Both the position numbers and the translations under genes were made by a program. From BA4 sp044376575 (GTDB taxonomy: Bacteria; Bacteroidota; Bacteroidia; CAIKAF01), in assembly GCA_044376575.1 (NCBI GenBank), contig JBILKR010000005.1:1-64000 (forward strand): a stretch of DNA of 64,000 nt, given 5' to 3'. Shown piece after piece: positions 42,867 through 52,674 of this stretch. The notes beneath the pieces were generated by a model, which saw nothing but the letters and a program-made list of their open reading frames with translations, did no database searches and was not told where the DNA came from. Position 1 is the first letter of the stretch; each line of letters starts with the position of its first letter.

Positions 42867-43196
42867 ATGATTTCAATTTCTGAAAAAGCAAAGAGTAAAA
42901 TTACGGATTTAATGAATGCGGATAATATTTCACTTGAACACGGATTTGTTAGGGTTGGTGTTCAGGGAGGAGGTTGTTCGGGTTTGTCATACCAGTTGGA
43001 TTTTGATACCCAATTAAAAGAAAGTGATCAGGTATTTGAAGACAAAGGGGTTAAAATAGTGGTGGATAAAAAAAGTATTTTATATCTGGTGGGAACTGAG
43101 TTGGATTTCAGCGATGGACTGAATGGAAAGGGATTTCAGTTCCATAATCCAAATGCCAGCAGAACATGTGGGTGTGGTGAAAGTTTTGCAGTTTAA
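42867..43196 (+). CDS. HesB/IscA-family iron-sulfur carrier
   Basis: A 109-residue A-type carrier that accepts and hands on Fe-S clusters. The three conserved cysteines are present: GGGCSGLSYQLDFD (about 33-46) and SRTCGCGESF near the C-terminus. It is the first gene of the SUF operon, 15 bp before sufB, so it probably fills the SufA role. Sequence does not separate SufA from IscA or ErpA reliably. Confidence 0.93.
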   Translation: MISISEKAKSKITDLMNADNISLEHGFVRVGVQGGGCSGLSYQLDFDTQLKESDQVFEDKGVKIVVDKKSILYLVGTELDFSDGLNGKGFQFHNPNASRTCGCGESFAV

Positions 43197-43211
43197 TTAA
43201 ATCTTGAATTG

Positions 43212-44660
43212 ATGAGCAACGAGCAGGATAAAATATTGGATGAGTTTATTTCCGGTGATTATAAATATGGATTTTATACTGATATTGAAACGGAAAAAGC
43301 ACCAAAAGGGCTGTCTGAAGATATAGTTCGTTTTATATCTGCAAAGAAAAATGAACCGGAATGGTTGCTTCAATGGAGGTTGAAGTCATTTGCATACTGG
43401 AAAACTCTTGAAGAGCCTGAATGGGCAAAGGTTTCATATCCTAAGATTGATTTTCAGGATATTATTTATTTCGCAGCACCTAAACAAAAACCACAATACG
43501 AATCGCTTGATGAGGTTGATCCGCAATTGCTGGAAACTTTCAAAAAGCTGGGAATTTCTGTGGAGGAACAAAAAGTATTAGCAGGTGTTGCTGTTGATAT
43601 TGTTATGGACAGCGTTTCTGTTAAAACAACTTTTAAAGAAAAATTATCTGAATTGGGCATCATTTTTTGTTCGATTAGTGAAGCCGTTCATACATACCCT
43701 GATTTGGTAAAAAAATATTTAGGGACCGTAGTTCCATATAAAGATAATTTTTATGCTGCTTTGAATTCTGCGGTATTTTCTGATGGTTCTTTCGTTTATA
43801 TACCAAAAGGCGTTCGTTGTCCTATGGAATTGTCAACCTATTTCAGGATTAATGCCATGGAAACCGGACAGTTTGAAAGAACATTGATTGTTGCTGAAGA
43901 TTCAAGTTATGTGAGTTATTTAGAAGGATGCACTGCTCCAATGCGTGATGAAAATCAATTACACGCCGCAGTGGTTGAACTCGTAGCGATGGATCATGCA
44001 GAAATAAAATACTCTACTGTCCAAAATTGGTATCCGGGTGATAAAGAAGGAAAGGGTGGTATTTACAATTTCGTCACCAAACGCGGTATTTGTAAAGGAA
44101 ATTCGTCGAAGATAAGTTGGACACAAGTGGAAACCGGATCTGCAATTACATGGAAATATCCATCAGTAATTTTAAAAGGAGATCATTCTGTCGGAGAGTT
44201 TTATTCTGTTGCTGTAACAGGAAATTATCAACAGGCTGATACCGGAACAAAAATGATACATCTCGGAAAAAACACAAAAAGTGTAATTGTTTCCAAAGGA
44301 ATATCATCAGGTAAAAGCAATAATAGTTACAGAGGCCTGGTGAAAATCGCACCCGATGCTAAAAATGCAAGAAATTTTAGTCAGTGTGATTCGTTGCTGA
44401 TAGGCGATCAGTGTGGTGCTCATACGTTTCCTTATGTTGAAGTGGGCAATACAACGGGTATTGTTGAACACGAAGCAACCACTTCAAAAATATCTGAAGA
44501 TCAGATTTTTTATTGCAATCAAAGAGGTATTAATACAGAGAAGGCAGTAGCACTCATTGTGAATGGTTATTGTAAAGAAGTTTTCAATCAGTTGCCCATG
44601 GAATTTGCGGTTGAAGCTCAGAAATTATTGGCAATTAGTTTAGAAGGATCAGTAGGATAA
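43212..44660 (+). CDS. sufB: SUF system Fe-S scaffold SufB
   Basis: A 482-residue SufB, the scaffold of the SufBCD complex on which clusters form. Recognisable blocks: LLQWRLKSFAYWKTL, DSVSVKTTFKEKLSELGIIF, VFSDGSFVYIPKGVRCPMEL, YLEGCTAPMRDENQLHAAVV and EGKGGIYNFVTKRGICKG, ending in the beta-helix region with HEATTSKISEDQIFYCNQRG. The ATG at 43,212 is preferred to a TTG at 43,209. Followed by sufC after 22 bp. Confidence 0.97.
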   Translation: MSNEQDKILDEFISGDYKYGFYTDIETEKAPKGLSEDIVRFISAKKNEPEWLLQWRLKSFAYWKTLEEPEWAKVSYPKIDFQDIIYFAAPKQKPQYESLDEVDPQLLETFKKLGISVEEQKVLAGVAVDIVMDSVSVKTTFKEKLSELGIIFCSISEAVHTYPDLVKKYLGTVVPYKDNFYAALNSAVFSDGSFVYIPKGVRCPMELSTYFRINAMETGQFERTLIVAEDSSYVSYLEGCTAPMRDENQLHAAVVELVAMDHAEIKYSTVQNWYPGDKEGKGGIYNFVTKRGICKGNSSKISWTQVETGSAITWKYPSVILKGDHSVGEFYSVAVTGNYQQADTGTKMIHLGKNTKSVIVSKGISSGKSNNSYRGLVKIAPDAKNARNFSQCDSLLIGDQCGAHTFPYVEVGNTTGIVEHEATTSKISEDQIFYCNQRGINTEKAVALIVNGYCKEVFNQLPMEFAVEAQKLLAISLEGSVG

Positions 44661-44682
44661 TTAATGTTTAATAAATCAGATC

Positions 44683-45441
44683 ATGTTATCAATTAAAAAT
44701 CTAAGAGTAGAGATTGAAGGGAAAGAAATATTAAAAGGCCTGAATCTGGAAGTAAAGGAGGGAGAAATTCATGCGATTATGGGACCCAATGGTTCAGGAA
44801 AATCTACCCTTGCATCTGTAATCGCGGGTAAAGATGGTTATGATGTTACTGATGGTTCAATAGAATTTAAAGGCAAGGATTTATTTCAACTTGCACCTGA
44901 AGAAAGAGTAGGAGAGGGCGTATTTCTCGCTTTTCAATATCCTGTTGAAATTCCAGGTGTTAGCATGATGAATTTTATGAAGACGGCAGTGCAGGAAGTG
45001 CGTGAATACAGAAAACAGGAACCTCTTGATGCGAAATCTTTTTTAGCACTGGTAAAAGAAAAACAAGCACTGGTGGAATTGGATAAAAAATTAACCAACA
45101 GATCGGTTAACGAAGGTTTTTCTGGAGGTGAGAAAAAGAGAAATGAAATTTTTCAAATGGCCATGCTAGAACCTTCTTTGTCAGTATTGGATGAAACAGA
45201 TTCAGGTTTGGATATCGATGCATTGCGAATTGTTGCCAATGGCGTAAATAAATTAAAAAGCAATTCAAATGCTTACATCGTTATAACTCATTATCAGCGA
45301 TTATTAGATTACATTGTTCCTGATTTCGTACATGTATTATATAACGGAAAAATTATAAAAACGGGCGATAAAAATTTAGCCTTGGAATTGGAAGATAAAG
45401 GTTACGATTGGATTATTAAAGAAGAAAAGGAAAAGGTATAG
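44683..45441 (+). CDS. sufC: SUF system ATPase SufC
   Basis: A 252-residue ABC-type ATPase of the SufBCD scaffold. Walker A GPNGSGKST (34-42), Q-loop region LAFQYPVEIPGVSMMNF, signature SGGEKKRNE, Walker B LSVLDETDSGLDIDAL and switch His in VITHYQRL are all intact. No membrane domain, as expected for SufC. It lies 22 bp after sufB and 5 bp before sufD. Confidence 0.97.
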   Translation: MLSIKNLRVEIEGKEILKGLNLEVKEGEIHAIMGPNGSGKSTLASVIAGKDGYDVTDGSIEFKGKDLFQLAPEERVGEGVFLAFQYPVEIPGVSMMNFMKTAVQEVREYRKQEPLDAKSFLALVKEKQALVELDKKLTNRSVNEGFSGGEKKRNEIFQMAMLEPSLSVLDETDSGLDIDALRIVANGVNKLKSNSNAYIVITHYQRLLDYIVPDFVHVLYNGKIIKTGDKNLALELEDKGYDWIIKEEKEKV

Positions 45442-45446
45442 TACAC

Positions 45447-46694
45447 ATGCAGAACGAATTGATCAACATATCTGAACGTACGCTTGAAAATAAATTAAAG
45501 CCTTCAATTACTTTTGATGATTTTATCAATGATCGTCAGCAGGCTGAGGAATTGTTTTTACAATTACAGTTGCCGGATGTTAAAGAGGAAGATTGGAAAT
45601 ATTCGAATATAAGGTCATCTATTGAAACGTTCCATCCGAAGCCCAATCATCATCATCCTTCAAATAACAATGCAGAAATCAATACCATAAAAATACATAA
45701 TGGGTATGTTGCATCTATTCAAATTTCTGAAGAGATTAAAAAATCACTCGATATCATTTCTCAGCCTTTACATCATGGTATTGATGAATTAAATGATGCT
45801 AAGAAAAATATTTTTATTGCATCCAACCTGGCATTTTTTCAAACTTCTTTACAATTTATTTTTAAAAAGAATACCATTTGTTCTGAACCCCTGAATATAA
45901 TGTTTTCATGGGATAATGAGAACGACTTGGTAGCGCATACAAGATTCTATTTTATTGCTGAACAAAATGCACAGGCTTCAGTAATCATAAAACATAATTC
46001 TAATCATTCACAAGCATCTGTTCTCCATAATCATGTATCGCAAGTATCGGTAAAAGATTCTGCAAAAATTTCATTCAGTAGACTTCAGCAAGAGAGTAAT
46101 CAATTGCTTTGTATTGATCATGTAATTGCAGATGTGTTTTCGAATGGATTTTTATCCTGGGATAATGTTCTTTTATCCGGTAAGTTGATGCGTAATACCT
46201 ATCAGGTATCTTTAAAGGGAGAACATGCAAATGCAACTTTATCTGGTATTGCTATGTTGAATGAATCCTGTCAGGGTGATACTTCTGTGCTGATCAATCA
46301 TTTATCTCCTCATTGTGAAAGCAATCAGAAATTCAAGTCATTGATTGATGATAATGCTCAGTCTGTTTTTACCGGTAAAATTTTTGTAGATCAAAAAGCG
46401 CAAAAAACTAATGCATATCAATCTTCTAAAAATATTGTATTAAGCGAAAGTGCAAGATCATATACTCGTCCACAACTTGAGATTTATGCGGATGATGTAA
46501 AATGCAGTCATGGTGCAACAACTGGCCAGCTTGATGAGGATGCATTATATTATTTACGTTCAAGAGGAATTTCAGAAACAAACGCACGAAAATTGTTACT
46601 TATGGCATTTGTTGAAGATGTACTCAACCAGTTCGAAAATAAAGAATTTAAAATGCAGATGGAAGATGTTCTTCACAACAAATGGAATGCATAA
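45447..46694 (+). CDS. sufD: SUF system scaffold subunit SufD
   Basis: A 415-residue SufD, partner of SufB in the SufBCD complex. N-terminal helical region with KEEDWKYSNIRSSI, a divergent middle, and a C-terminal beta-helix block with FTGKIFVDQKAQKTNAYQSS, PQLEIYADDVKCSHGATTGQ and LYYLRSRGISETNARKLL, which are the conserved SufD motifs. The stop is directly followed by the ATG of sufS. Confidence 0.96.
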   Translation: MQNELINISERTLENKLKPSITFDDFINDRQQAEELFLQLQLPDVKEEDWKYSNIRSSIETFHPKPNHHHPSNNNAEINTIKIHNGYVASIQISEEIKKSLDIISQPLHHGIDELNDAKKNIFIASNLAFFQTSLQFIFKKNTICSEPLNIMFSWDNENDLVAHTRFYFIAEQNAQASVIIKHNSNHSQASVLHNHVSQVSVKDSAKISFSRLQQESNQLLCIDHVIADVFSNGFLSWDNVLLSGKLMRNTYQVSLKGEHANATLSGIAMLNESCQGDTSVLINHLSPHCESNQKFKSLIDDNAQSVFTGKIFVDQKAQKTNAYQSSKNIVLSESARSYTRPQLEIYADDVKCSHGATTGQLDEDALYYLRSRGISETNARKLLLMAFVEDVLNQFENKEFKMQMEDVLHNKWNA

Positions 46695-47939
46695 ATGATG
46701 GAAAAAATATCACCTGATCATACAGCATATTGGACAAAAGTCAGGAATGATTTTCCTATTCTACAACGAAAAGTAAATGGCGTTCCACTTGTTTATCTTG
46801 ATAATGCTGCAACTTCTCAAAAACCTCAGACTGTTATTGATTCTTTGGTAAATTATTATTCTCATTTCAATGCAAATGTTCACCGTGGAGTACATACGCT
46901 TAGTCAGGAAGGAACGGATGCTTTTGAAAATGCGAGAAATCTTGTTAAAGATTTTATTCATGCAGCAACTCACAAAGAAATTATTTTTACAAAAGGCACT
47001 ACCTCTGCTGTTAATTTAGTAGCATATACTTTCGCAAAAAAATATTTACATGAAGATGATGAGATCCTGATTACAGAAATGGAGCATCATTCCAATATTG
47101 TTCCATGGCAATTGGTTTGTGAAGAAAAAAAAGCAAGATTAAAAGTTATTCAAATTAACAATAAAGGTGAACTTGATTTAAGTAATCTTGAAAATTTAAT
47201 AACTGATAAAACGAAATTAATTTCAATTGTTCATGTTTCAAATGCGCTGGGCACAATTAATCCGGTAAAACAAATTATTGATAAAGCACATCTACATAAT
47301 ATTCCTGTATTACTTGATGGAGCTCAATCTGTACCTCATATGAAAATTGATGTGCAGGATTTGAATTGTGATTTTTATTGTTTTTCAGGACATAAAATGT
47401 TAGCTCCGACAGGCATTGGCATATTATATGGAAAAGAAGAATGCCTGAATAAATTATCACCGTTTGAAGGTGGAGGTGAAATGATAGATAGGGTAACATT
47501 TGAAAAAACTACATTCAATGAGTTGCCATTTAAGTTTGAAGCAGGAACACCAAATATTGAAGGTGCTATTGGATTAGGTACTGCCATTGATTATTTGAAT
47601 TCAATTGGTATGGATAATATTGCTGAACGTGAAAATTATTTATATAGGTTGGCATTGGATAAAATGAAAAATCTTGACGGATTTCAATTGATTGGAGATG
47701 CACAAAATAAATCTGCTGTATTATCTTTTATCATTGAGGGTGTTCATCCTTATGATATGGGTGTGATACTTGATAAGCAGGGTATAGCGGTTAGAACTGG
47801 CCATCATTGTACACAGCCATTGATGGATTATTTTAATATACCGGGAACTATCAGGGCCTCTTTTTCATTTTACAATAACGAAGATGATGTTGAGAGTCTA
47901 TACCAAGCATCTAAAAAAGCAATTCAAATGTTAAGATAA
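46695..47939 (+). CDS. sufS: Cysteine desulfurase SufS
   Basis: A 414-residue class II cysteine desulfurase that provides sulfur as a persulfide, using PLP. N-terminal DFPILQRKVNGVPLVYLDNAATSQKP; TEMEHHSNIVPWQ; PLP lysine in FSGHKMLAPTGIGILYG (about Lys234); catalytic Cys in RTGHHCTQPLMD (about Cys372); C-terminal RASFSFYNNEDDV. All active-site parts are present. Two adjacent ATGs (46,695 and 46,698) are possible. Sulfur is passed to SufE, encoded 2 bp downstream. Confidence 0.97.
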   Translation: MMEKISPDHTAYWTKVRNDFPILQRKVNGVPLVYLDNAATSQKPQTVIDSLVNYYSHFNANVHRGVHTLSQEGTDAFENARNLVKDFIHAATHKEIIFTKGTTSAVNLVAYTFAKKYLHEDDEILITEMEHHSNIVPWQLVCEEKKARLKVIQINNKGELDLSNLENLITDKTKLISIVHVSNALGTINPVKQIIDKAHLHNIPVLLDGAQSVPHMKIDVQDLNCDFYCFSGHKMLAPTGIGILYGKEECLNKLSPFEGGGEMIDRVTFEKTTFNELPFKFEAGTPNIEGAIGLGTAIDYLNSIGMDNIAERENYLYRLALDKMKNLDGFQLIGDAQNKSAVLSFIIEGVHPYDMGVILDKQGIAVRTGHHCTQPLMDYFNIPGTIRASFSFYNNEDDVESLYQASKKAIQMLR

Positions 47940-47941
47940 TT

Positions 47942-48361
47942 ATGAACACAGACATCATCGACATACAAGAAGAAATTATCGCTGAATTTGAGTTGTTCGA
48001 TGATTGGATGTCTAAATACGATCACATCATTGATATGGGAAAATCATTATTGCCTTTCAATGATCAATACAAAACAGATGAGCATCTCATCAAGGGATGT
48101 CAAAGTAAAGTTTGGCTTGGAAGTTCTGTTGCTGATGAAAAGGTAATTTTTTATGCAGATAGTGATGCTGTTATTTCAAAAGGAGTAATTGCTTTGCTTA
48201 TTCGCGTTCTTTCAGGTCATACTCCTCAGGAAATTGTGAATGCTGATTTATATTTTATAGATCAAATCGGTTTAAAGGAACATTTATCTCCAAGCCGAAG
48301 TAACGGATTGGCAAGCATGGTCAGACAAATGAAATTAAATGCCTTGAGTTATATTAAATAA
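47942..48361 (+). CDS. sufE: Sulfur acceptor SufE
   Basis: A 139-residue SufE that takes the persulfide from SufS and passes it to SufB. The active-site Cys is in HLIKGCQSKVWLGSS (Cys53); IDMGKSLLPFNDQYK and SGHTPQEIVNADLYFID are typical. It is 2 bp after sufS and 10 bp before the SufT-like gene. Confidence 0.97.
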   Translation: MNTDIIDIQEEIIAEFELFDDWMSKYDHIIDMGKSLLPFNDQYKTDEHLIKGCQSKVWLGSSVADEKVIFYADSDAVISKGVIALLIRVLSGHTPQEIVNADLYFIDQIGLKEHLSPSRSNGLASMVRQMKLNALSYIK

Positions 48362-48371
48362 TTAATTAGTT

Positions 48372-48689
48372 ATGTCGGTTGATACTGCTGAAATACAAAA
48401 AAATATTATTGCAAAAATCAAAACAATTTACGATCCCGAAATTCCTGTAGATGTATATGAATTAGGATTAATATATGACATCGATGTAAAAGATGATGGA
48501 CGTGTTCATGTGGTTATGACACTCACATCTCCTAATTGTCCATCTGCAGAAGAAATACCAAAAGAAGTGGAAGAAAAGACTAAATCAGTTGATGGCGTAA
48601 CAGAGGTTACAGTTCAACTTACTTTCGATCCACCATGGGACAAAGATATGATGAGCGAAGAAGCTCAGCTCGAACTTGGGTTTTTATGA
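48372..48689 (+). CDS. MIP18/DUF59 family SUF-associated protein (SufT-like)
   Basis: A 105-residue protein of the MIP18/DUF59 family, auxiliary to Fe-S cluster maturation. IKTIYDPEIPVDVYELGLIYDIDV and MTLTSPNCPSAEEIPKEV, with the conserved Cys in SPNCPSA, and FDPPWDKDMMSEEAQLELG at the end. Last gene of the SUF operon. SufT-like naming follows context; the precise role in this organism is not shown. Confidence 0.92.
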   Translation: MSVDTAEIQKNIIAKIKTIYDPEIPVDVYELGLIYDIDVKDDGRVHVVMTLTSPNCPSAEEIPKEVEEKTKSVDGVTEVTVQLTFDPPWDKDMMSEEAQLELGFL

Positions 48690-48827
48690 CCTCTTGAAAT
48701 GTTTGTTTTTATTAGGGTTTAGACGTAATCAAAAATTTATTTTTATAAAAACACAAGATTTCTTCGCAAAAAAATTTTTTCTTTGTGCGGTCCATTGATT
48801 TTTAATTCTCCTAACAAGTTAAGGAAC

Positions 48828-51266
48828 ATGTCAAGAAATTTAGTGATTGTTGAGTCTCCTGCCAAAGCAAAAACCATTGAGTCTTATTTGGGAAAAGACT
48901 TTACTGTAAAATCGAGTTATGGCCACGTTAGAGACCTCTCAGAAAAAGGAATTTCTATTGATATTGAAAATAATTTCGCACCCGAATATGTGGTGCCGGA
49001 GGAAAAGAAAAAAGTAATTAATGAATTAAAAAAATTATCCAAGGATGCAGAGGTTGTATGGCTTGCTTCCGATGAAGACCGGGAAGGAGAAGCCATCTCA
49101 TGGCATTTGTTTCAGGCATTGGATCTTGACGAAAAGAAAACGAAAAGAATCGTTTTTAATGAAATTACAAAACCGGCTATATTAAAAGCAATAGAAAAAC
49201 CAAGAACTATAGATTATAATTTAGTCAATGCACAGCAGGCGAGAAGAATTTTGGATCGACTTGTTGGATATGAATTATCACCCATCCTCTGGAAGAAAAT
49301 TAAACCATCGCTGTCAGCAGGAAGAGTTCAGTCGGTAGCTGTAAGAATAATAGTTGAGCGTGAGCGCGAGCGAAATGCATTTAAAACACAGTCTTTTTAT
49401 AGAGTTGTTGCAGTATTTAATTCAAATGGAAAAGTTTTTAAGGCTGAGTTAAACAAACGTTTTGATAATAAATCAGATGCAGAACAATTTTTAAACAGTT
49501 GTGCTCCTGTAATTTTCAATGTTTCAAATGTCGAACAAAAACCGGGAAGTAAATCACCGTCTGCACCTTTTACTACAAGTACTCTACAACAAGAAGCGGG
49601 TCGCAAATTAGGATACTCAGTTTCTAGAACGATGCAGGTAGCTCAGAAGCTCTATGAAAGTGGAAAGATAACTTACATGAGAACAGACTCCGTAAATTTA
49701 TCTGATGTGGCTTTGGAGGCTGCAGAAAAGTCAATCGCTGTAATGTTCGGCCCGCAGTATCATCAGCGTCGCCAGTTTACAACTAAATCTAAAGGTGCTC
49801 AGGAAGCACACGAGTGTATTCGCCCGACAGATATGTCTGTATCTTCAGCGGGTGCAGATGCTGCTGAAAATAGATTGTATGAACTGATTTGGAAAAGAAC
49901 CATTGCTTCTCAGATGAGTGATGCTAAACTTGAGAAAACAATCATTACAGTTCCGTCACCATCTCCATCGCTCCATTTTTCTGCAAGGGGAGAGGTAATT
50001 AAATTTGATGGATTTCTAAAAGTGTATATGGAAAGCACGGATGATGAGGAAGAGGATGCTACAGATCAGACCTTACCTGATGTTAGAATTGGAGATGTAG
50101 TTAATCTGAATGAGATGGTAGCTACAGAGCGCTTTACAACTCCGCCGCCTCGCTACACAGAATCAAGTCTTGTAAAAAAATTGGAAGAATTGGGAATAGG
50201 TCGTCCATCAACTTACGCTCCAACTATTTCAACCATCCAAAATAGAGGTTATGTAGTAAAAGAAGAAAGACAAGGTTATACAAGAAAGTATAATGTTTTA
50301 ACACTGAATCAGCGTGTAGTAAACGCTAAACAACTGGAAGAAAATACCGGTGCCGAAAAAAATAAATTATTCCCAACGGATATTGGTTCTGTTGTCAATG
50401 ATTTTTTAGTTGAAAATTTTTCAAATATTTTGGATTATCATTTTACCGCTGATGTCGAAAAAGAATTTGATGAAATAGCATCTGGAAAATTGAAATGGGA
50501 AAATATGTTACATCGCTTCTATAAGCCATTTCATTCAACGGTTGAGGAAACAGAAAAACATTCTAAAAGAGCAACAGGAAAAAGAGATCTGGGTAAAGAT
50601 CCCGTTTCAGGTAAAACGGTTTATGCGCTTGTGGGAAGATTTGGCCCGATGATTCAAATCGGAGAATCTGAGGACGAAGAAAAACCTAAATATGCAAGTT
50701 TAAGAAAAGGTCAAAGTATAGAATCCATTACTTTAAATGAGGCTATGGATTTATTCAAATTACCGAAATCTGTTGGTTTATTTGAAGATAAGGAAATGAT
50801 TGTTGGTGTGGGACGTTTTGGGCCGTACATTCGTCACGATAATAAGTTTGTATCGATTCCTAAGCATATTGATCCGATGAATTTAGAGAATGCAGAAGCC
50901 ATTCAGTTGATAGAGGAAAAAAGGAATGCTGAAAAAAACAGGGTGATACATTCGTTTGAAGGTACAGATATACAAGTGTTGAGAGGACGGTTCGGTCCTT
51001 ATATTACATCTGGCGGTGCCAATTATAAAATACCCAAAGGAACCGATGCCGAAAAACTTACGAAAGAAGAAGTTGAACATATTATTGCAAACACTCAGCC
51101 TTCAGGTAAGTCTGCAAAGAAAGTTGCATTGAAAAAAACTGAAGAGAAAAAAGTTACGAAAAAGGCAGCATCTGCAAAAAAATCAGCAAGTCCTGCTCCT
51201 AAAACAAAAAAGAAATCTGCAGCTAAAAAGACTGCTAAAAAATCTTCCGGTAAAAAAGAAAAGTAA
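48828..51266 (+). CDS. topA: DNA topoisomerase I
   Basis: An 812-residue type IA topoisomerase that relaxes negative supercoils. Start ATG at 48,828 (MSRNLVIVESPAKAKTI); a TTG at 48,783 would add 15 residues unlike the family. TOPRIM domain about 1-115 (VWLASDEDREGEAISWH); core with LSAGRVQSVAVRIIVERE; active Tyr in ITYMRTDSVNLS; IRPTDMS and LEELGIGRPSTYAPTI. C-terminal part has YIRHDNKF/FGPYI repeat motifs, a Bacteroidota form without Cys4 zinc fingers, and a lysine/alanine-rich tail (about 765-812) for DNA binding. It precedes the T9SS locus. Confidence 0.97.
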   Translation: MSRNLVIVESPAKAKTIESYLGKDFTVKSSYGHVRDLSEKGISIDIENNFAPEYVVPEEKKKVINELKKLSKDAEVVWLASDEDREGEAISWHLFQALDLDEKKTKRIVFNEITKPAILKAIEKPRTIDYNLVNAQQARRILDRLVGYELSPILWKKIKPSLSAGRVQSVAVRIIVERERERNAFKTQSFYRVVAVFNSNGKVFKAELNKRFDNKSDAEQFLNSCAPVIFNVSNVEQKPGSKSPSAPFTTSTLQQEAGRKLGYSVSRTMQVAQKLYESGKITYMRTDSVNLSDVALEAAEKSIAVMFGPQYHQRRQFTTKSKGAQEAHECIRPTDMSVSSAGADAAENRLYELIWKRTIASQMSDAKLEKTIITVPSPSPSLHFSARGEVIKFDGFLKVYMESTDDEEEDATDQTLPDVRIGDVVNLNEMVATERFTTPPPRYTESSLVKKLEELGIGRPSTYAPTISTIQNRGYVVKEERQGYTRKYNVLTLNQRVVNAKQLEENTGAEKNKLFPTDIGSVVNDFLVENFSNILDYHFTADVEKEFDEIASGKLKWENMLHRFYKPFHSTVEETEKHSKRATGKRDLGKDPVSGKTVYALVGRFGPMIQIGESEDEEKPKYASLRKGQSIESITLNEAMDLFKLPKSVGLFEDKEMIVGVGRFGPYIRHDNKFVSIPKHIDPMNLENAEAIQLIEEKRNAEKNRVIHSFEGTDIQVLRGRFGPYITSGGANYKIPKGTDAEKLTKEEVEHIIANTQPSGKSAKKVALKKTEEKKVTKKAASAKKSASPAPKTKKKSAAKKTAKKSSGKKEK

Positions 51267-51351
51267 TTAATACTTCATTGTAGATATCTTACATTTTTTA
51301 CTGAATTTTCTCATCTTTCATTGCTGTACATTGCATCAATTAACTTAAAAT

Positions 51352-52530
51352 ATGATGTGGGAAGATTTTTTTACACCTGTAAGCAATTACGTATTGGCTG
51401 AAGACTTTAACCGAAGTCAGTATTCTTCTAATATTGAATGTTATTCAGAAGTTTCAGATTTCCCTGATTTCAACAATCAGAAATTTGATATTGTTTTGGT
51501 AGGAGTAGGGTTTGATAGTTTTGATTTATCCACAGGTATTACACAAACTCCAGATCATGTTCGTTATTGGTTTTACAGGTTGTTTAAAGGAAATTATGAT
51601 GTTCGCATCGCTGATTTGGGAAACTTCAATGTAAAAAATTCCCTGGATGATGTTTCTGAAAAATTATCTGATTTACTTGCTGAAATCATTTATCAGGGAT
51701 CAATTCCTGTAATCATTGGTGGAGGTAAAGAAATTGCTTATGCAAATTACCTGGCATATAAAAAAATAGGGAAGTATTGCAATCTTTTAAATGTAAGTTC
51801 AAGTTTAAATTTTAGCGAAGCTACCAACGAATTAACGGCCTCAAATTTTCTAAGTAAAATTTTAGCTGATCCTGAAAATCATTTGTTCAATTACTGCAAT
51901 ATTGGTTACCAAACTTATCTGAATGCACCGGAATTAATTGAATTATTCAGAGGATTTCATTTTGATTTGCATCGCCTGGGTGAAGTGCGAGCCAATATTG
52001 AAGAAACAGAACCTTTTATTCGGGATGTTGATTTTATTGCCTTTGATCTCGGTGCTGTAAAATTTGCTGATGCTCCGCATACTTTATTCGGATCTCCGAA
52101 TGGTTTAAGCAGCGATGAGATTTGTAGGTTGGCCAGATATGCCGGTTTAAGCATGAAGTTATCATCCATTGGTTTTTATGGTATACAGCCGGGAGGGAAG
52201 CTTGAATGGCCCGATCATCATTTGATGGCTCAGGTTATTTGGCATTTTATAGAAGGTTTTTATTTGCGTAAACCGGAAAGCATGCGCTCAGATGATCCAC
52301 AATACATGAAATATCATGTCACATTTGATGAATATCCGGATGAAATCATCTTTTATAAGAATACTATAACGGAAAAGTGGTGGATGGGAGTGCCCGTCAA
52401 TGAACAAAGTCAGGGTAAATATCAAATGCGTGAGTATCTTATACCTTGTTCTCCATCCGATTATCAAATAGCCGCTTTGAATGAGGTTCCGGACCGCTGG
52501 TTACGTACTTTTAAAAAATTAAATGACTAA
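51352..52530 (+). CDS. Arginase/formimidoylglutamase-fold protein lacking metal-binding residues
   Basis: A 392-residue ureohydrolase-fold protein, usually annotated as formimidoylglutamase in Bacteroidota. The fold is recognisable by order of elements: IPVIIGGGKEIAYANYLAY (active family GGDHS), CNLLNVSSSLNFSE (family DAHxD) and VDFIAFDLGAVKFADAPHT (family SxDxDxxDP). At each of these three sites the Mn-binding His/Asp residues are replaced, so hydrolase activity is very unlikely. The C-terminal ~90 residues (YHVTFDEYPDEIIFYKNT... KYQMREYLIPCSPSDYQ) are an extra region. It lies directly upstream of porP-gldKLMN, a place it seems to keep in related genomes as far as I recall, suggesting a link to T9SS/gliding. 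Confidence 0.82.
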   Translation: MMWEDFFTPVSNYVLAEDFNRSQYSSNIECYSEVSDFPDFNNQKFDIVLVGVGFDSFDLSTGITQTPDHVRYWFYRLFKGNYDVRIADLGNFNVKNSLDDVSEKLSDLLAEIIYQGSIPVIIGGGKEIAYANYLAYKKIGKYCNLLNVSSSLNFSEATNELTASNFLSKILADPENHLFNYCNIGYQTYLNAPELIELFRGFHFDLHRLGEVRANIEETEPFIRDVDFIAFDLGAVKFADAPHTLFGSPNGLSSDEICRLARYAGLSMKLSSIGFYGIQPGGKLEWPDHHLMAQVIWHFIEGFYLRKPESMRSDDPQYMKYHVTFDEYPDEIIFYKNTITEKWWMGVPVNEQSQGKYQMREYLIPCSPSDYQIAALNEVPDRWLRTFKKLND

Positions 52531-52593
52531 ATAAATTTAAAATGCTGAAAATCAGAAGAATGTATGATTATATTAAAATTTCTTAATCAAGAG

Positions 52594-52628
52594 TTTGGCG
52601 GAAATAAAATTTTTTTTCCATACATTTA
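52594..52628 (+). promoter_or_regulatory. Possible promoter of the porP-gld operon
   Basis: TTTG at 52,594-52,597 and TACATTTA at 52,621-52,628 with a 23-bp spacer; the -7 lacks the final G and the spacer is long. It is 46 bp before the porP ATG, in a 144-bp gap. Confidence 0.35.
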
Positions 52629-52674
52629 CACTTTAAACGTGGTGTATACTGACTAAAGCATATACAGAAAAGAA

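Noticed and set aside
51352..52530. Active formimidoylglutamase of histidine degradation
   Set aside because: Mn-binding residues are replaced at all three sites and no hut genes are nearby.
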